Shown here: positions 29,831 through 40,006 of the stretch, piece by piece
How positions within the stretch are numbered: the first letter of the stretch is position 1
Layout of the letters: the number at the start of each line of letters is the position of its first letter
NCBI RefSeq assembly: GCF_035046485.1
Contig: NC_085137.1
Location: forward strand, 447,148,334 to 447,212,333
Direction: 5' to 3'
DNA from: Aedes albopictus
Lineage: Eukaryota; Arthropoda; Insecta; Diptera; Culicidae
DNA length: 64,000 bases
The notes under the pieces: model-generated
Databases searched by the model: none
Told to the model about the DNA's origin: nothing
The model's input: the letters and a program-made list of their open reading frames with translations, nothing else
Position numbers and translations under genes: made by a program

Positions 29831-31215
29831 CTTTTTTTGAGTGAACATGTAGCCTTTCAGTTCAGTACACTTTGGTGTACAAGAGAGGCAAAACGTGTCT
29901 CGAAGATAGTTTGACAAACTTTCGACAAAAATATGGTATCTGCATCTGCAAATCTAGAAAATAGATCATTAAAAACTTTAAGTCAAACTTTTCCTCTCAG
30001 GAGTTTCTAGTTGAATGCCAACAGAACAAGTGAAATTAAGACTGAGGGAAATTGATGTTGAATCGTGTAATAGAGGGATTTCTGTAGAGGTCCAGTGAGG
30101 TGAATACGGAAAATGGTACTCATTGGCGTTTTGTGATCTTCTTCCTTGGTGGATTTTTCTTTTGCCTTCTTTTCTGGCGTTACATTCCAACTGGTACAAA
30201 ACTAGGCTTTTTGCAATGGAATTTCCGCTAAACTACGTGATTTTGTGTATAAATACCGTGCTGAGGCAGGCACTGGATAAAACTCAACCTCTGCCAGGTC
30301 TAGTTGAATAGTTGTACGATTGGCCTGTTTTGGTTATAGACGCCCCTTTTTCCGAAGTTGTGGGATTACCAAGAAACCCAGGAAAATTAACATTGTTGTA
30401 ATAAATGACCTTATGACTTCGAAGAAACTCTCATGCAAACACTGTACTGGTTCCACCATCCCCTACACCCACACTCACACTTTGAATGTGTGCTCCTTTA
30501 AGGTAGGTGCGTACGATACCTTGCGTCTATGGCAGAAAAAATACATCCAAGAGAAACTAGGAACGAGCAAGGAATCTTGGAAGAGCGACCAACCCAACAC
30601 CATCAGCCAGCCCCCCATCAGCATCTTCATCATCAGCTCCACTTCACCGGGATGGGTTGAATCTCTTATCAGTAGCTAGATGACCGTCGATGAATCTGCA
30701 TACGGAGCCGCGCTAGTCCCGGTCGGTCGGTCGGTCGAGTGTAAGTTTCGCGAGTGTAGTTCTTCAAGCATAATGATGACCGATAAACTGCGTTATGGGG
30801 AAAAGCTCTGTTCCAAGGCGCCACCAGTAGACGGATAATAATCGGGGCGTTGATTAGTTGGCGCGTGACGAGCATAAGTTCTGGGAAGGTTCACCGCAGA
30901 AGAAGGGTCGGAGAGTGTGGGAGTTTTGGGCGAATCATGTAGGTAAACAACTAGGCCTCCGTGTGCTTTGATGCGAAACGGGTTCGGCGTATCGGCGTCG
31001 GTTGTTTGTTGTACTCATACGGTGATGATGACGATGATGACGGTTGATGATGGTGATCATTGATGATTATGATTTCATGGTGCAATGGCAGTGGCAGTAG
31101 GAGCAGCAGCACTAGCGGATTCAGTGATATCTCGTTTATTTGGGATAGAAGATAATTAGATTATCGTGGTGGCCTTCACTTTTTGAACGCGAATGGTAAC
31201 TTGTGTTGTACTTAC
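29831..31215. other. mostly unique DNA, possible regulatory or UTR region
   Basis: Few transposon words are seen here. 30680-30838 is an ATG-started ORF of 52 codons (starting MTVDESAYGAALVPV) that spans four tandem GGTC units and a donor-like GTAAGT at about 30743; its status is unknown. A GAT/GATGAC simple repeat lies at 31018-31070. The ORF at 30320-30679 has no recognised domain. GC content and lack of repeats make this the least transposon-like kilobase of the window. Confidence 0.35.
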
Positions 31216-31265
31216 GCCCAGTCGGGTGGTGGATAACGTTGCTGGGCAATGTGCGTTGTGTGGAT
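31216..31265 (-). CDS. candidate 50-nt internal exon (micro-exon), gene unknown
   Basis: On the minus strand a good pyrimidine tract and acceptor (TGTCTTTTTTCATCTCCAAG) ends at 31266. It is followed by 50 nt open in all three frames and a strong donor, GTAAGTAC, from 31215. Entered in phase 1 it leaves in phase 0. The 50-nt size is unusual but within insect exon range. I do not recognise the peptide. It lies in the most unique part of the window, which supports but does not prove a real exon. Confidence 0.35.
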
Positions 31266-31559
31266 CTTGGAGATGAAAAAAGACAGATGGTTTGAAAAGG
31301 GTGTGGTAATTAAGTGAGATATAGTTGACTCGGCAGTGATAATGGTGCTAGTGATTCATTTGAAGATGACTGAATGAAAAAAAAAAACTTTACTCGGATC
31401 TCCATTCAAGACTTTGATGAACTAAGGTAAATGAATATTTAGTCATATTTAGTCTAGTATTTAATTTGTAATAGCCAATCGTACTACATAGTATGCACTT
31501 TTAATTTGGTTTTGTTGAACTCAAATGGTATTAGGTAGTACGTCTGCAAGTTTTACTTC

Positions 31560-31690
31560 CAAAATGTGTCCACGATCATTCTCAGGATACAAATCTGATT
31601 AGTCGTTGACCAGTCCTTATAAAAATCAGTCTGATATTCGCTGACGAAGAACTTCTAGTTTTATGGACCAAGAGGTCTGAGCCAGAAACG
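31560..31690 (-). pseudogene. RTE-clade RT scrap
   Basis: On the minus strand, one frame reads EYQTDFYKDWSTTNQICILR, a decayed form of the region before RT motif A (EYQAGFR.GRSTTDQI-type), about 130 bp long. It directly follows the 3' end of the large RTE copy at 31735-34836 in the same orientation, but it represents an internal RT segment, so it is a separate older fragment. Confidence 0.5.
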
Positions 31691-31788
31691 GAGAGAGAAG
31701 AACTTCTCAAGTGCAGTGTTGGTAAAATCACACTCAAAGCACACTCATAAACCGCTCCTGCGTGAGTAAACTCGCGCGCGATTCTGAA

Positions 31789-33748
31789 TCATTTAGTATG
31801 CCACAATACACGGTTCGTGGCTGCCGCTCTCCATCCTCGGTCGCGCCCGATGCTCGCCAAGTCACGCTCCACCTGGTCCGCCCATCGTGCTCTCTGCGCT
31901 CCACGCCTTCTTGTGCCAACCGGATCAGTTTCAAACACCAGCTTTGCAGGGTTGTTGTCCGGTATTCTTGCAACATGCCCTGCCCACCGTATCATTCCGG
32001 CTTTGGCCACCTTCTGGATGCTGGGTTCGCCGTAAAGTGCAGCGAGCTCGTGATTCATTCTTCTCCGTCACACACCGTTCTCCTGCACACCGCCGAAGAT
32101 CGTCCTTAGCACGCGTCGCTTGAAAACTCCGAGTGCTTGCAGGTCCTCCTCGAGCATGGTCCATGTCTCGTGTCCGTAGAGGATAACCGGTCTTATTAGC
32201 GTTTTGTACATGGTGCATTTGGTGCGTGGGTGAATCTTTTTCGACCGCAGTTTCTTCCGTAGTAGGCCCGACTTCCGCTGATGATGCGCCTCCGAATTTC
32301 ACGGCTCACGTTGTTGTCAGCCGTCAGTAAGGATCCGAGGTAGACGAATTCCTCCACCACCTCGAAAGTATCCCCGTCTATCGTAACATTACTACCCAGA
32401 CGGATCCGGTCGTTTTCGGCTCCGCCTACCAGCATGTACTTTGTTTTTGAGGCATTCACCACCAGTCCGACCTTTGCTGATTCGCGTTTCAGGCGGATGT
32501 ACAGCTCTGCCACCGTTCCAAATGTTCTTGCAATAATGTCCATGTCGTCCGCAAAGCACACAAATTGACCGGATTTTGTGAAAATCGTACCCCGGCTGTT
32601 GAGCCCGGCTCGTCGCATCACACCTTCCAGAGCGATGTTGAAGAGTAGGTATGAGAGGCCATCACCTTGTCGCAGTCCCCGGCGAGATTCGAATGAACTA
32701 GATAGTTCACCCGAAACCCTTATGCAGTTTTGCACACCGTCCATCGTTGCTTTAATCAGTCTAGTAAGCTTCCCAGGAAAGCCGTTTTCGTCCATGATTC
32801 TCCATAGCTCTGGGATAGCACTTTATAGACAGCATTCAAAATAGTGATCGCCCTGAAGTTCTCACATTCCAAATGGTCGCCTTTCTTGTGAATGGGGCAG
32901 ATTACCCCTTCCTTCCACTCCTCCGGTAGCTGTTCGGCTTCCCAGATCCTGACTATCAGCCGATGCATACAGGTGGCCAACTTTTCTGGGCCCATCTTGA
33001 TGAGTTCGGCTGCGATACCATCCTTACCAGCTGCTTTGTTGGTTTTGAGCTGGTGAATGGCATCCTTAACTTCCCTCAGCGTGGAAGTTGGTTCATTTCC
33101 GTCCTCCGCTGCACTGGCGTCGTCGTTTCCTCCGTTGCCGTTGGCTCCCGTGCCTACGTTCTCCACGCCGTTCAGATGCTGATCGAAGTGCTGCTTCCAC
33201 CTTTCGATCACCTCACGTCCATCCGTCAAGAGGCCTCCGTCTCTATCCCTGCATATTTCGGCTCGCGGCACGAAGCCGTTGCGGGATGCGTTGAGCTTCT
33301 GATAGAACTTCCGTGTTTCTTGGGAACGGTACAGCAGTTCCATTTCTTCACACTCCGCTTCTTCCAGGCGGCACTTTTTCTCCCGAAAGAGGCGAGTATG
33401 CTGTTTCCGCTTCTGTTTATAACGTTCCATGTTCTGTCGAGTTCCTTGCTGCAGCATCGCTGCATTCTTCTCCTCCAAAACCGTTCTGCACTCTTCGTCG
33501 AACCATTCGTTCCGTCGATTCCTTTCCATGTACGCGATGGTGCTCTCGGCTGCATCGTTGATGGCTGCTTTCACTGTACTCCAGCAGTCCTCATCGAGCT
33601 CGCCCTCGTCTGGCAACGCGGCCTCGAGATTCTGCGCGTATGCTGAGGCGACATCCGATTGCTTCAGTCGCTCTAGGTTGTACCGTGGCGGTCGCCGGTA
33701 CCGTACATTGTTGATGATGGGGAGTTTTGGGCGCAGTTTGACCATCAC
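31789..33748 (-). pseudogene. RTE copy 1, linker, reverse transcriptase and C-terminal domain
   Basis: 33748-32756 reads the linker (WFDEECRTVLEEKNAA, RKFYQKLNASR) into RT up to NFRAITILNAVYKVLSQ. A deletion of roughly 200 bp then removes the segment with the motif-A aspartate seen in copy 3 (LIDFKAAYDSMD). RT resumes at 32795 in another frame with MDENGFPGKLTRLIKATMDG, GLRQGDGLSYLLFN and CFADDMDIIA (motif C present). Another frameshift occurs near 32250, followed by the C-terminal region with RWAGHVARIPDNNP. Without motif A this copy cannot be active. Confidence 0.75.
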
Positions 33749-33841
33749 CAGATAGAGGTCGGAGTCGATGTTGGCGCCACGATAGGTCCTGACGTCGATA
33801 ATGTCGGATAAATGCCGTTCGTCAATCAGAACGTGGTCGAT

Positions 33842-34460
33842 TTAAGATTCTGTTTGCCGTGGTGGTCTCCAGGTGTAACGATAAGGGAGGCTGTGTTGGA
33901 AAAAGGTGCTACGTATGGCCATATTTTTGGAGGCGGCGAAATCAATGAGTCGTAGGCCGTTTTCGTTCGTCTGCTGGTGGGCACTGAACTTACCAATCGT
34001 CGGTCTGAATTCCTCCTCCTGGCCTACCTGAGCGTTCAAATCACCTATGATGATCTTGACGTCGTGGCTTGGGCAGCGATCGTACTCGCGTTCGAGCTGC
34101 GCGTAAAATGCGTCCTTTCTTTCGTCGATCGGCCACCAACCGATCACGCGCCTCTGCATATCACCCATCACGATGAAAGCTGTTCCCAGCTCGCGTGTAT
34201 TGCCGCAGCTCTGGTAGATGGTATGATTACCTCTAAACGTTCGCACCATGGATCCTGTCCAACACATCTGCATCTGGATCCTGCAGCGCTACGATGCCGA
34301 ACCCGCGGTCCTTCAGTAGATCGGCGAGTATGCGGGTGCTCCCAATGAAGTTGAGAGATCGGCAGTTCCACGTACCGAGTTTCCAATCGCAAGTCCTTTT
34401 TGTTCGCTGGGGTCGTTGCCGTTGGTCTCGGTTCGTATTATTCTGTTGCTGATTTTCCAT
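33842..34460 (-). pseudogene. RTE copy 1, endonuclease part
   Basis: The N-terminus reads KLGTWNCRSLNFIGSTR and FGIVALQDP, the first AP-endonuclease motifs, then shifts frame near 34250. The next frame holds TRELGTAF, RRVIGWWPID and KIIIGDLNAQVG (the GDxN motif). Compared with copy 3, about 32 codons between WWPID and KDAFYAQL are missing. A nonsense codon (TAA where copy 3 has CAA) ends the frame at 33842-33844, just before the SDH-containing segment. The domain is therefore broken in three ways. Confidence 0.75.
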
Positions 34461-34839
34461 TACAATGGGTTTTTACGGCTGGCTCGTAGGGCCTGACACC
34501 AACCCCCTACTTTCCGGAGGACCATAGTGCACAGTTGAGCTTAGAGTCCTTCCCTGGCACTCGGACGTAGATCAGCCGCCCCTAACATGGGGATCAGACG
34601 CTGTTGTGAGCCGCTCCTCCTGGAGAACAGACGCTCAGGTTTACCGAAGCAAACCCCCCTTCCCTGTCAGCCTACGACCAAAGTTTCCACCGGGGTTGGT
34701 TACCCGATCTTCCCTAAAGTTGCTCATAGTTTCCGGCCGGTACCGCGTGGAGGTAGGGATAGGAGTTGCTGGGCAGAGGCTAGTGGATCACGATGGGATC
34801 TGAATTGTGCAACATACCCAGCCTTTACCGTGCCAAGCC

Positions 34840-37143
34840 TTTACCCGACCAACAAACAGAAAATCAAATCGAACACATTCTAATCGACGGTAAATTCTTC
34901 TCGGATATAACCAATGTCCGCACATACCGCAGTGCGAATATAGATTCGGATCACTACTTAGTCGCTGTATGCGTGCGCTCAAAACTTTCGACAGTTATCA
35001 CCACGCGTCGAAGTCGAACGCCGCGGCTCAACATCGAGCAGCTGCGTAACGTAGAAGTGGCTCAAGACTACGCGCAGAAGTTAGCAGTGGCCCTACCAAC
35101 GCAAGAGCAGCTTGGCGCAGCTACACTTGAAGATGGCTGGAGGGACATCCGATCCGCCATAGGTAGTACCTCGGCCGCAGCACTAGGCTTCGCGACTCCG
35201 AATCACAGAAACGACTGGTACGACGGCGAATGTGAACAGTTGAAAAACGAGAAGAATGCAGCATGGGCGAGAATGCTGCAACACCGTACGAGAGCGAACG
35301 AGGCACGTTTCAAACAAGCGCGGAACAGGCAGAGCTCAGTCTTCCGATGAAGAAGCGCCAGCAGGAAGAACGAGATCGCGAAGCGATGGAAGAGCTGTAC
35401 CGCGCTAAGGACACACGAAAGTTCTACGAGAAGCTGAACCGCTCGCGCAGAGGCTTTGTGCCACAAGCCGACATGTGCCGAGATAATCACGGGAATATTC
35501 TCACGAGCGAGCGTGAGGTGGTCGAGAGGTGGTGGCAGCATTACGATGAGCACCTCAATGGCGACGTTGCAAGTACCGTAGGTGGCGTGGTAACTGATCT
35601 AGGAGTATGTGCACAGGACGAAAGACTTCCGGCCCCTAACCTCCAAGAGATTGAGAAGGAGGTTGGCCGGTTGAAAAACAACAAAGCCGCTGGAGCAGAT
35701 CAACTACCAAGCGAGCTTCTAAAATACGGTGGAGAAGCACTGGTGAGAGCACTACACTGGGCCATTACCAAGATTTGGGAGGAGGAAGTATTACCGGAGG
35801 AATGGATGGAAGGTATCGTGTGTCCCATCTACAAAAAGGGCGACACTACTGAGCGCTGCCTACAAGATACTCTCTCAAATTTTATGCCGCCGACTATCAC
35901 CGATTGCAAGAGAGTTCGTGGGGCAATATCAGGCTGGATTTATGGGTGAACGCGCTACAACGGACCAGATGTTCGCCATCCGCCGGGTGTTGCAGAAATG
36001 CCGCGAATACAACGTGCCCACACATCACTTGTTCATCGATTTCAAATCGGCGTATGATACAATCGATCGAGAACAGTTATGGCAGATTATGCACGAATAC
36101 GGATTCCCGGATAAACTGACACGGTTGATCAAGGCGACGATGGATCGAGTGATGTGCGTAGTTCGAGTATCAGGGACACTCTCGAATCCCTTCGAATCTC
36201 GCAGAGGGTTACGGCAAGGGCATGGTCTTGCGTGCTTGCTGTTCAACAGTGCGTTAGAAGGTGTAATTAGGAGAGCGGGGATAAAAACGAGTGGAACGAT
36301 TTTCACAAAGTCCGTTCAGCTGCTTGGTTTCGCTGATGATATTGATATTATTGCTCGTAAATTTGAGACGATGCCGGAAACGTACATCCGACTAAAGAGT
36401 GAAGCCAGACGAATCGGATTAGTCATTAATGTGTCGAAGACAAAGTACTTGGTGGCAAAGGGCTCCAGGGAAGAATCAGCGCGCCTGGCACCCCGAATTC
36501 ATATCGACGGTGATGAAATCGAGGCGGTTGAAGAATTTGTGTACTTGGGCTCACTGGTACCGCCGACAACGACACCAGCAGAGAAATTCAGAGGCGCATT
36601 GTGGCAGGAAATCGTGCTTACTTTGGACTCCGCAGAACTCTGCGATCGAATAAAGTTCGCCGTAACACGAAGTTAACCATCTACAAAACGCTGATTAGAC
36701 CGGTCGTCCTCTATGACCACGAAACATGGACCCTACGTGCCCTTGGAGTTTTCGAACGGAAGGTGTTGCGTACCATCTACGGCGGAGTGCAGATGGAAGA
36801 CGGGACTTGGAGAAGGCGAATGAACCACGAGCTGCATCAGCTGCTGAGAGAACCAACCATCGTCCATACCGCGAAAATCGGGAGGCTACGGTGGGCGGGT
36901 CACGTCATCATTATGTCGGATAGCAACCCGACTAAAATGGTTTTCGAGAGTCATCCGACCGGTACAAGAAGACGTGGAGCACAGCGAGCTAGGTGGGTCA
37001 ACCAAGTGGAGGACGATCTGCGGACCCTACGCAGATTGCGAAACTGGAGAAAAACTGCCATGAACCGAGTGGAATGGAGACGGCTACTATGTACAGCAGA
37101 GGCCACCCCGGCCTTAGCCTGATCGGTTGGTTGGTTGGTTAGT
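34840..37143 (+). pseudogene. RTE-clade retrotransposon, copy 2 (different subfamily), 5'-truncated and frameshifted
   Basis: It begins inside the endonuclease domain (ENQIEHILIDGKF, then ANIDSDHYLV with the SDH motif). It continues through linker and RT in four frames: 34840-35347, 35348-35880, 35918-36620 and 36620-37122. RT landmarks are LKNNKAAGADQLPSELLKY, FIDFKSAYDTID (motif A), GLRQGHGLACLLFN and GFADDIDIIARK (motif C); the C-terminus has RWAGHVIIM and RRRGAQRARW. The 3' end is a (GGTT)n tail at 37125-37141. A piece between KKGDT and LQDTLSNFM is missing. Protein identity to copies 1 and 3 is clear, but the DNA is diverged. Confidence 0.8.
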
Positions 37144-38826
37144 ACCCTAAGGAATTCCACTCAAAACATGTAGTAAATGCTACTTTTACTCATACCGAAC
37201 ATGTTCCCCAACTAGGATTTCCTACCAAAATTGTAGAAAACTCGAGTTTACTACTTTTTACTTGTAGGTCCTATTTTGCTAATCGAGGTACCGAGATATC
37301 TCGCTGCAAAGATACGATATATACATAGCCAATCTGGGTGTAAAACAAAATCGGAAGGGAGTAGCAATGTGGAACTAGTTGGTTTAGATGCTTCTTAGCC
37401 TTGTTCTTAGTGAATTTCACGACATGCCGATCGGTCTTCACTAGACATTTCTAGGTTAGTGTCAAATTGCGTACACCATCTTTAAAAGATTGAACAAAGT
37501 TTCAGATTTGCTTCATTATTTAACCCTCAAACGATTTTAGGTTTGGCGCACCGTGCTGGCATAGTACGCGTCTAGCGTGCCTGTCTGGGTTATATTAACC
37601 CCAACATCCTACTAGGGTTAAACAAATATTGCCGTGCAAAGTCAATAATTTACGAATTTAAAATGTTGTTGTTTAAAGAGGAAATTGACGTGTGAATTCG
37701 TCAGAAGTAGTATGAAATGAGCACATTTTTTTTGAATCCGATTTTTACTACCATCGAAGCACCTCAAGTAACAAGGAAATTTGTCATTTGATTGGAAAAG
37801 TAACAAATTACAGAAATGAACGAACATGTGCTGGCTTCCATCAAAGATAGATACCATTATTATACATAAGACTCAAATCGTAGATACCTTAGGCACACAT
37901 TATATGATTAGGCATCCCAAATTTCTTCTACTATAGTACCTCGATATGCACGAAAGTGATTATGTAAGAGTTCCGAAAAGATGTGTATAGCAAAATCGGT
38001 CCAAATCTACCAAAACCGTAAACCGATTCCGTTAATTTAGTGCTAATGAATGTCGTTTCGATATCCAGTTGAACTAACAGAATTCCAATCAGGTGCTAAC
38101 ATCTGCTAAAAGGCATTTAAATAGCCCAATAGTAAATAGGGGCGAACGCGTAGAAGCGTACCGGCTTCCATATCTAAACAGGTTAAGCTAATAACATGCA
38201 TTTGAAATAAGGTTTAATCTTCTGACGCGCTTTGTTACGGCACCCAAGCGAACGGTCGGACATATTTGTACCTACAACAATCTGTATTTGCACAAAGCTT
38301 CAGAATCGGAAATTAAATCACCGTTATCAGTTGTAGAGTCCATGCGCAAACAAATCAGATTGCTTTTATTTACAACTAAAGATCTTCTTCTCTGTGGACA
38401 ACGGTTCCTCTTATCAGTACTCTCGCCACGGGAAGGTATCTCTCTGTATCTTGGCCGTGAATCTTTGTATACCTCTTTCAAGATATTAGCGACGAATCTG
38501 ACTGTCATCGGTGCTTCGCGTATCTATAAGTTAAGTACTACACATGCAACTATGACATTTTCCCACCCTGATAAGAATCAACATTTAATCGATCACTGAA
38601 TGACGACATGCGGAAGCTGGATTCACGAGACAAGATAACGATGGCCAATCAGTGGAAATTGTGACGCTATTAGGTAAGGTACGCGTGGTTCGGAACAGCA
38701 TACAGAACTGTGAATATTTGGGTATACGAAATATCACAAGCTAAAAGCAGCTTGACAACTAGGCTCATGCTAAACGCTACCACCCGTTTGACGTACACTG
38801 CAATTTGTCAGTTGCCTTGCAAGCAA
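37144..38826. other. no gene recognised; one possible mini TTAA element
   Basis: 37524-37617 begins CCCTCAAACG, ends CCTACTAGGG and is flanked by TTAA on both sides (37520-37523, 37618-37621), a possible ~94-bp piggyBac-like MITE. ORFs at 38272-38508 (minus, 78 codons, ATG start) and 38288-38599 (plus) overlap on opposite strands with no known domain. GAGGTACCGAGATATCTCG near 37284 is a small palindrome. Nothing else is supported. Confidence 0.35.
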
Positions 38827-39149
38827 CCCGGGTAGAGGAAAAGAGCTCGATAATAGTATATTTTGATATTGAGATCAAAATGTGATATTGGTTTGATTGA
38901 TATAAGAGATAAAAGATCTGAAAATAATATCTAAAATTTACTCCTGAAACATCATCATCAGATCATAATTAGATCTTATAAGATCTAACCAATAGCAGCA
39001 AGCTATTCGCTTGATCTTGGAATATCAAATTTTGATATTGTTCAGATGTTCCAGAAACATTTTTCAGATATCATTTTCAGATCTTTTATCTCTTATATCA
39101 ATCAAACCAATATCACGTTTTGATTGTCAGTATTTCACCTCTACCCGGG
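38827..39149. mobile_element. foldback MITE with CCCGGGTAGAGG ends
   Basis: The left CCCGGGTAGAGG and right CCTCTACCCGGG are inverted. The arms continue with TGATATTGGTTTGATTGATA and GATAAAAGATCTGAAAAT over about 100 bases. AA flanks both sides. It is 323 bp without an ORF. Confidence 0.75.
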
Positions 39150-39308
39150 AAAGGTGCTGATTTTTTGAGCAATGTTATTTAGGGGAAACTAGGGTAGGTA
39201 ATCATGAATTGAACCAAATTGCGGCTTTCTGAAGCAGCGGCACTTTTGATCGATTTTTTCACCCACATGGAAATAATTTACTACGGTAAGGTCTCGGGTA
39301 TATGAAAG

Positions 39309-39333
39309 CCACGGGTATGAGCTTTCCGTAAAG
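39309..39333 (+). repeat. left copy of a perfect 25-bp direct repeat
   Basis: It begins CCACGGGTATGAGC and ends TTTCCGTAAAG. The identical 25 bases occur at 44134-44158, and the neighbouring bases differ on both sides. Directly inside it (39334-39355) lie three CATGAG units, which on the minus strand would read as a short (CTCATG)n tail. Confidence 0.9.
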
Positions 39334-39378
39334 CATGAGCATGAGCATGAGCATAGATGACCGCACAATTCGTAGTTG

Positions 39379-39588
39379 CTACTCCGTGATTGACCAGAGT
39401 AATCGAAATTGCACAAGGAACCAATGAATAGGGCTTGGGACTAGCTTACTATTCTCAATGTACACAGGTCGAGAGCTCTCAACTTTAATAAGGTCAATAA
39501 CGGCGCCGGCCACGTCCTTACGGTCATCGAGGATGGAAGGGAATGTTAGTAAGACAAACGTTGTTAAAAAGACCGCGAATCGCTGCAT
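39379..39588 (-). CDS. ORF with N-terminal secretory signal; either element-borne or a first exon
   Basis: The ATG at 39586-39588 opens 69 codons beginning MQRFAVFLTTFVLLTFPSI, a textbook signal peptide, followed by DDRKDVAGAVIDLIK and ending at 39379. The frame is open upstream to 39771. A good splice donor lies inside (GTAAGC at 39449-39444, after the codons VYIEN, phase 1), so the true protein might be spliced: exon 39450-39588. A TCAGT initiator-like site is at 39817-39821 on the same strand, giving a ~230-nt leader. Directly upstream is the 115-bp array. Receptor families such as ionotropic receptors begin this way, but I cannot assign it. The ORF lies wholly within the 25-bp-repeat-bounded block. 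Confidence 0.4.
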   Translation of the reverse strand: MQRFAVFLTTFVLLTFPSILDDRKDVAGAVIDLIKVESSRPVYIENSKLVPSPIHWFLVQFRLLWSITE

Positions 39589-40006
39589 CTCCACGTTTGT
39601 CTCAGGAAGGAATTTTTTGTTAGTAGGGTAAGGTACATTGTCAGTCCGGGAGTCACCTATGGTTGGTGATATGATTTGACAATGGATCAATATACACAAA
39701 CCGCCGTTAACAACCGACCACTTTTCGACGCAAGAACTAGCCAAAAAGAAAATTCTATCGCGCGTCTCCACTCCACTAGGGAGCAGAAACCTTTAGTCTA
39801 TTCCACACAGAAATACACTGAACGCGACTCACTTGTCGGCTCCCGGATTTTTTCTCGACCGGCGAACCCGAAGTAACATTTTTCACTCTTTTGTGTAAAT
39901 GCAAAAAATGAAAGAAAATATTTATTATCAACTAAAAGTGTATTCGAAACTAGCGCCGAAGGGAAGCGAAAAATTCGGAACCGACTCGAACCACGGCGCG
40001 CGCACA

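Larger units (their letters stand above)
31735..34836 (-). mobile_element. RTE-clade (JAM1-like) non-LTR retrotransposon, copy 1, defective
   Basis: On the minus strand a 5' UTR of ~375 bp (34461-34836) matches that of copy 3 (49577-49945). Endonuclease, linker, RT and the RTE-type C-terminal RWAGHVAR...RRRGAQRARW region follow. The closing text near 31735-31790 differs from copy 3. The RTE clade has one ORF with AP endonuclease and RT; JAM1 is the Aedes prototype. It is oriented head to head with the next copy, and 34837-34840 is the junction. Confidence 0.8.

Noticed and set aside
31735..37143. Twin priming of a single RTE insertion
   Set aside because: The two halves are different subfamilies and overlap in coding content, so they cannot come from one transcript.
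38272..38599. Overlapping ORFs on both strands as a small gene
   Set aside because: Both strands are open, no family resemblance, no transcription signals nearby.
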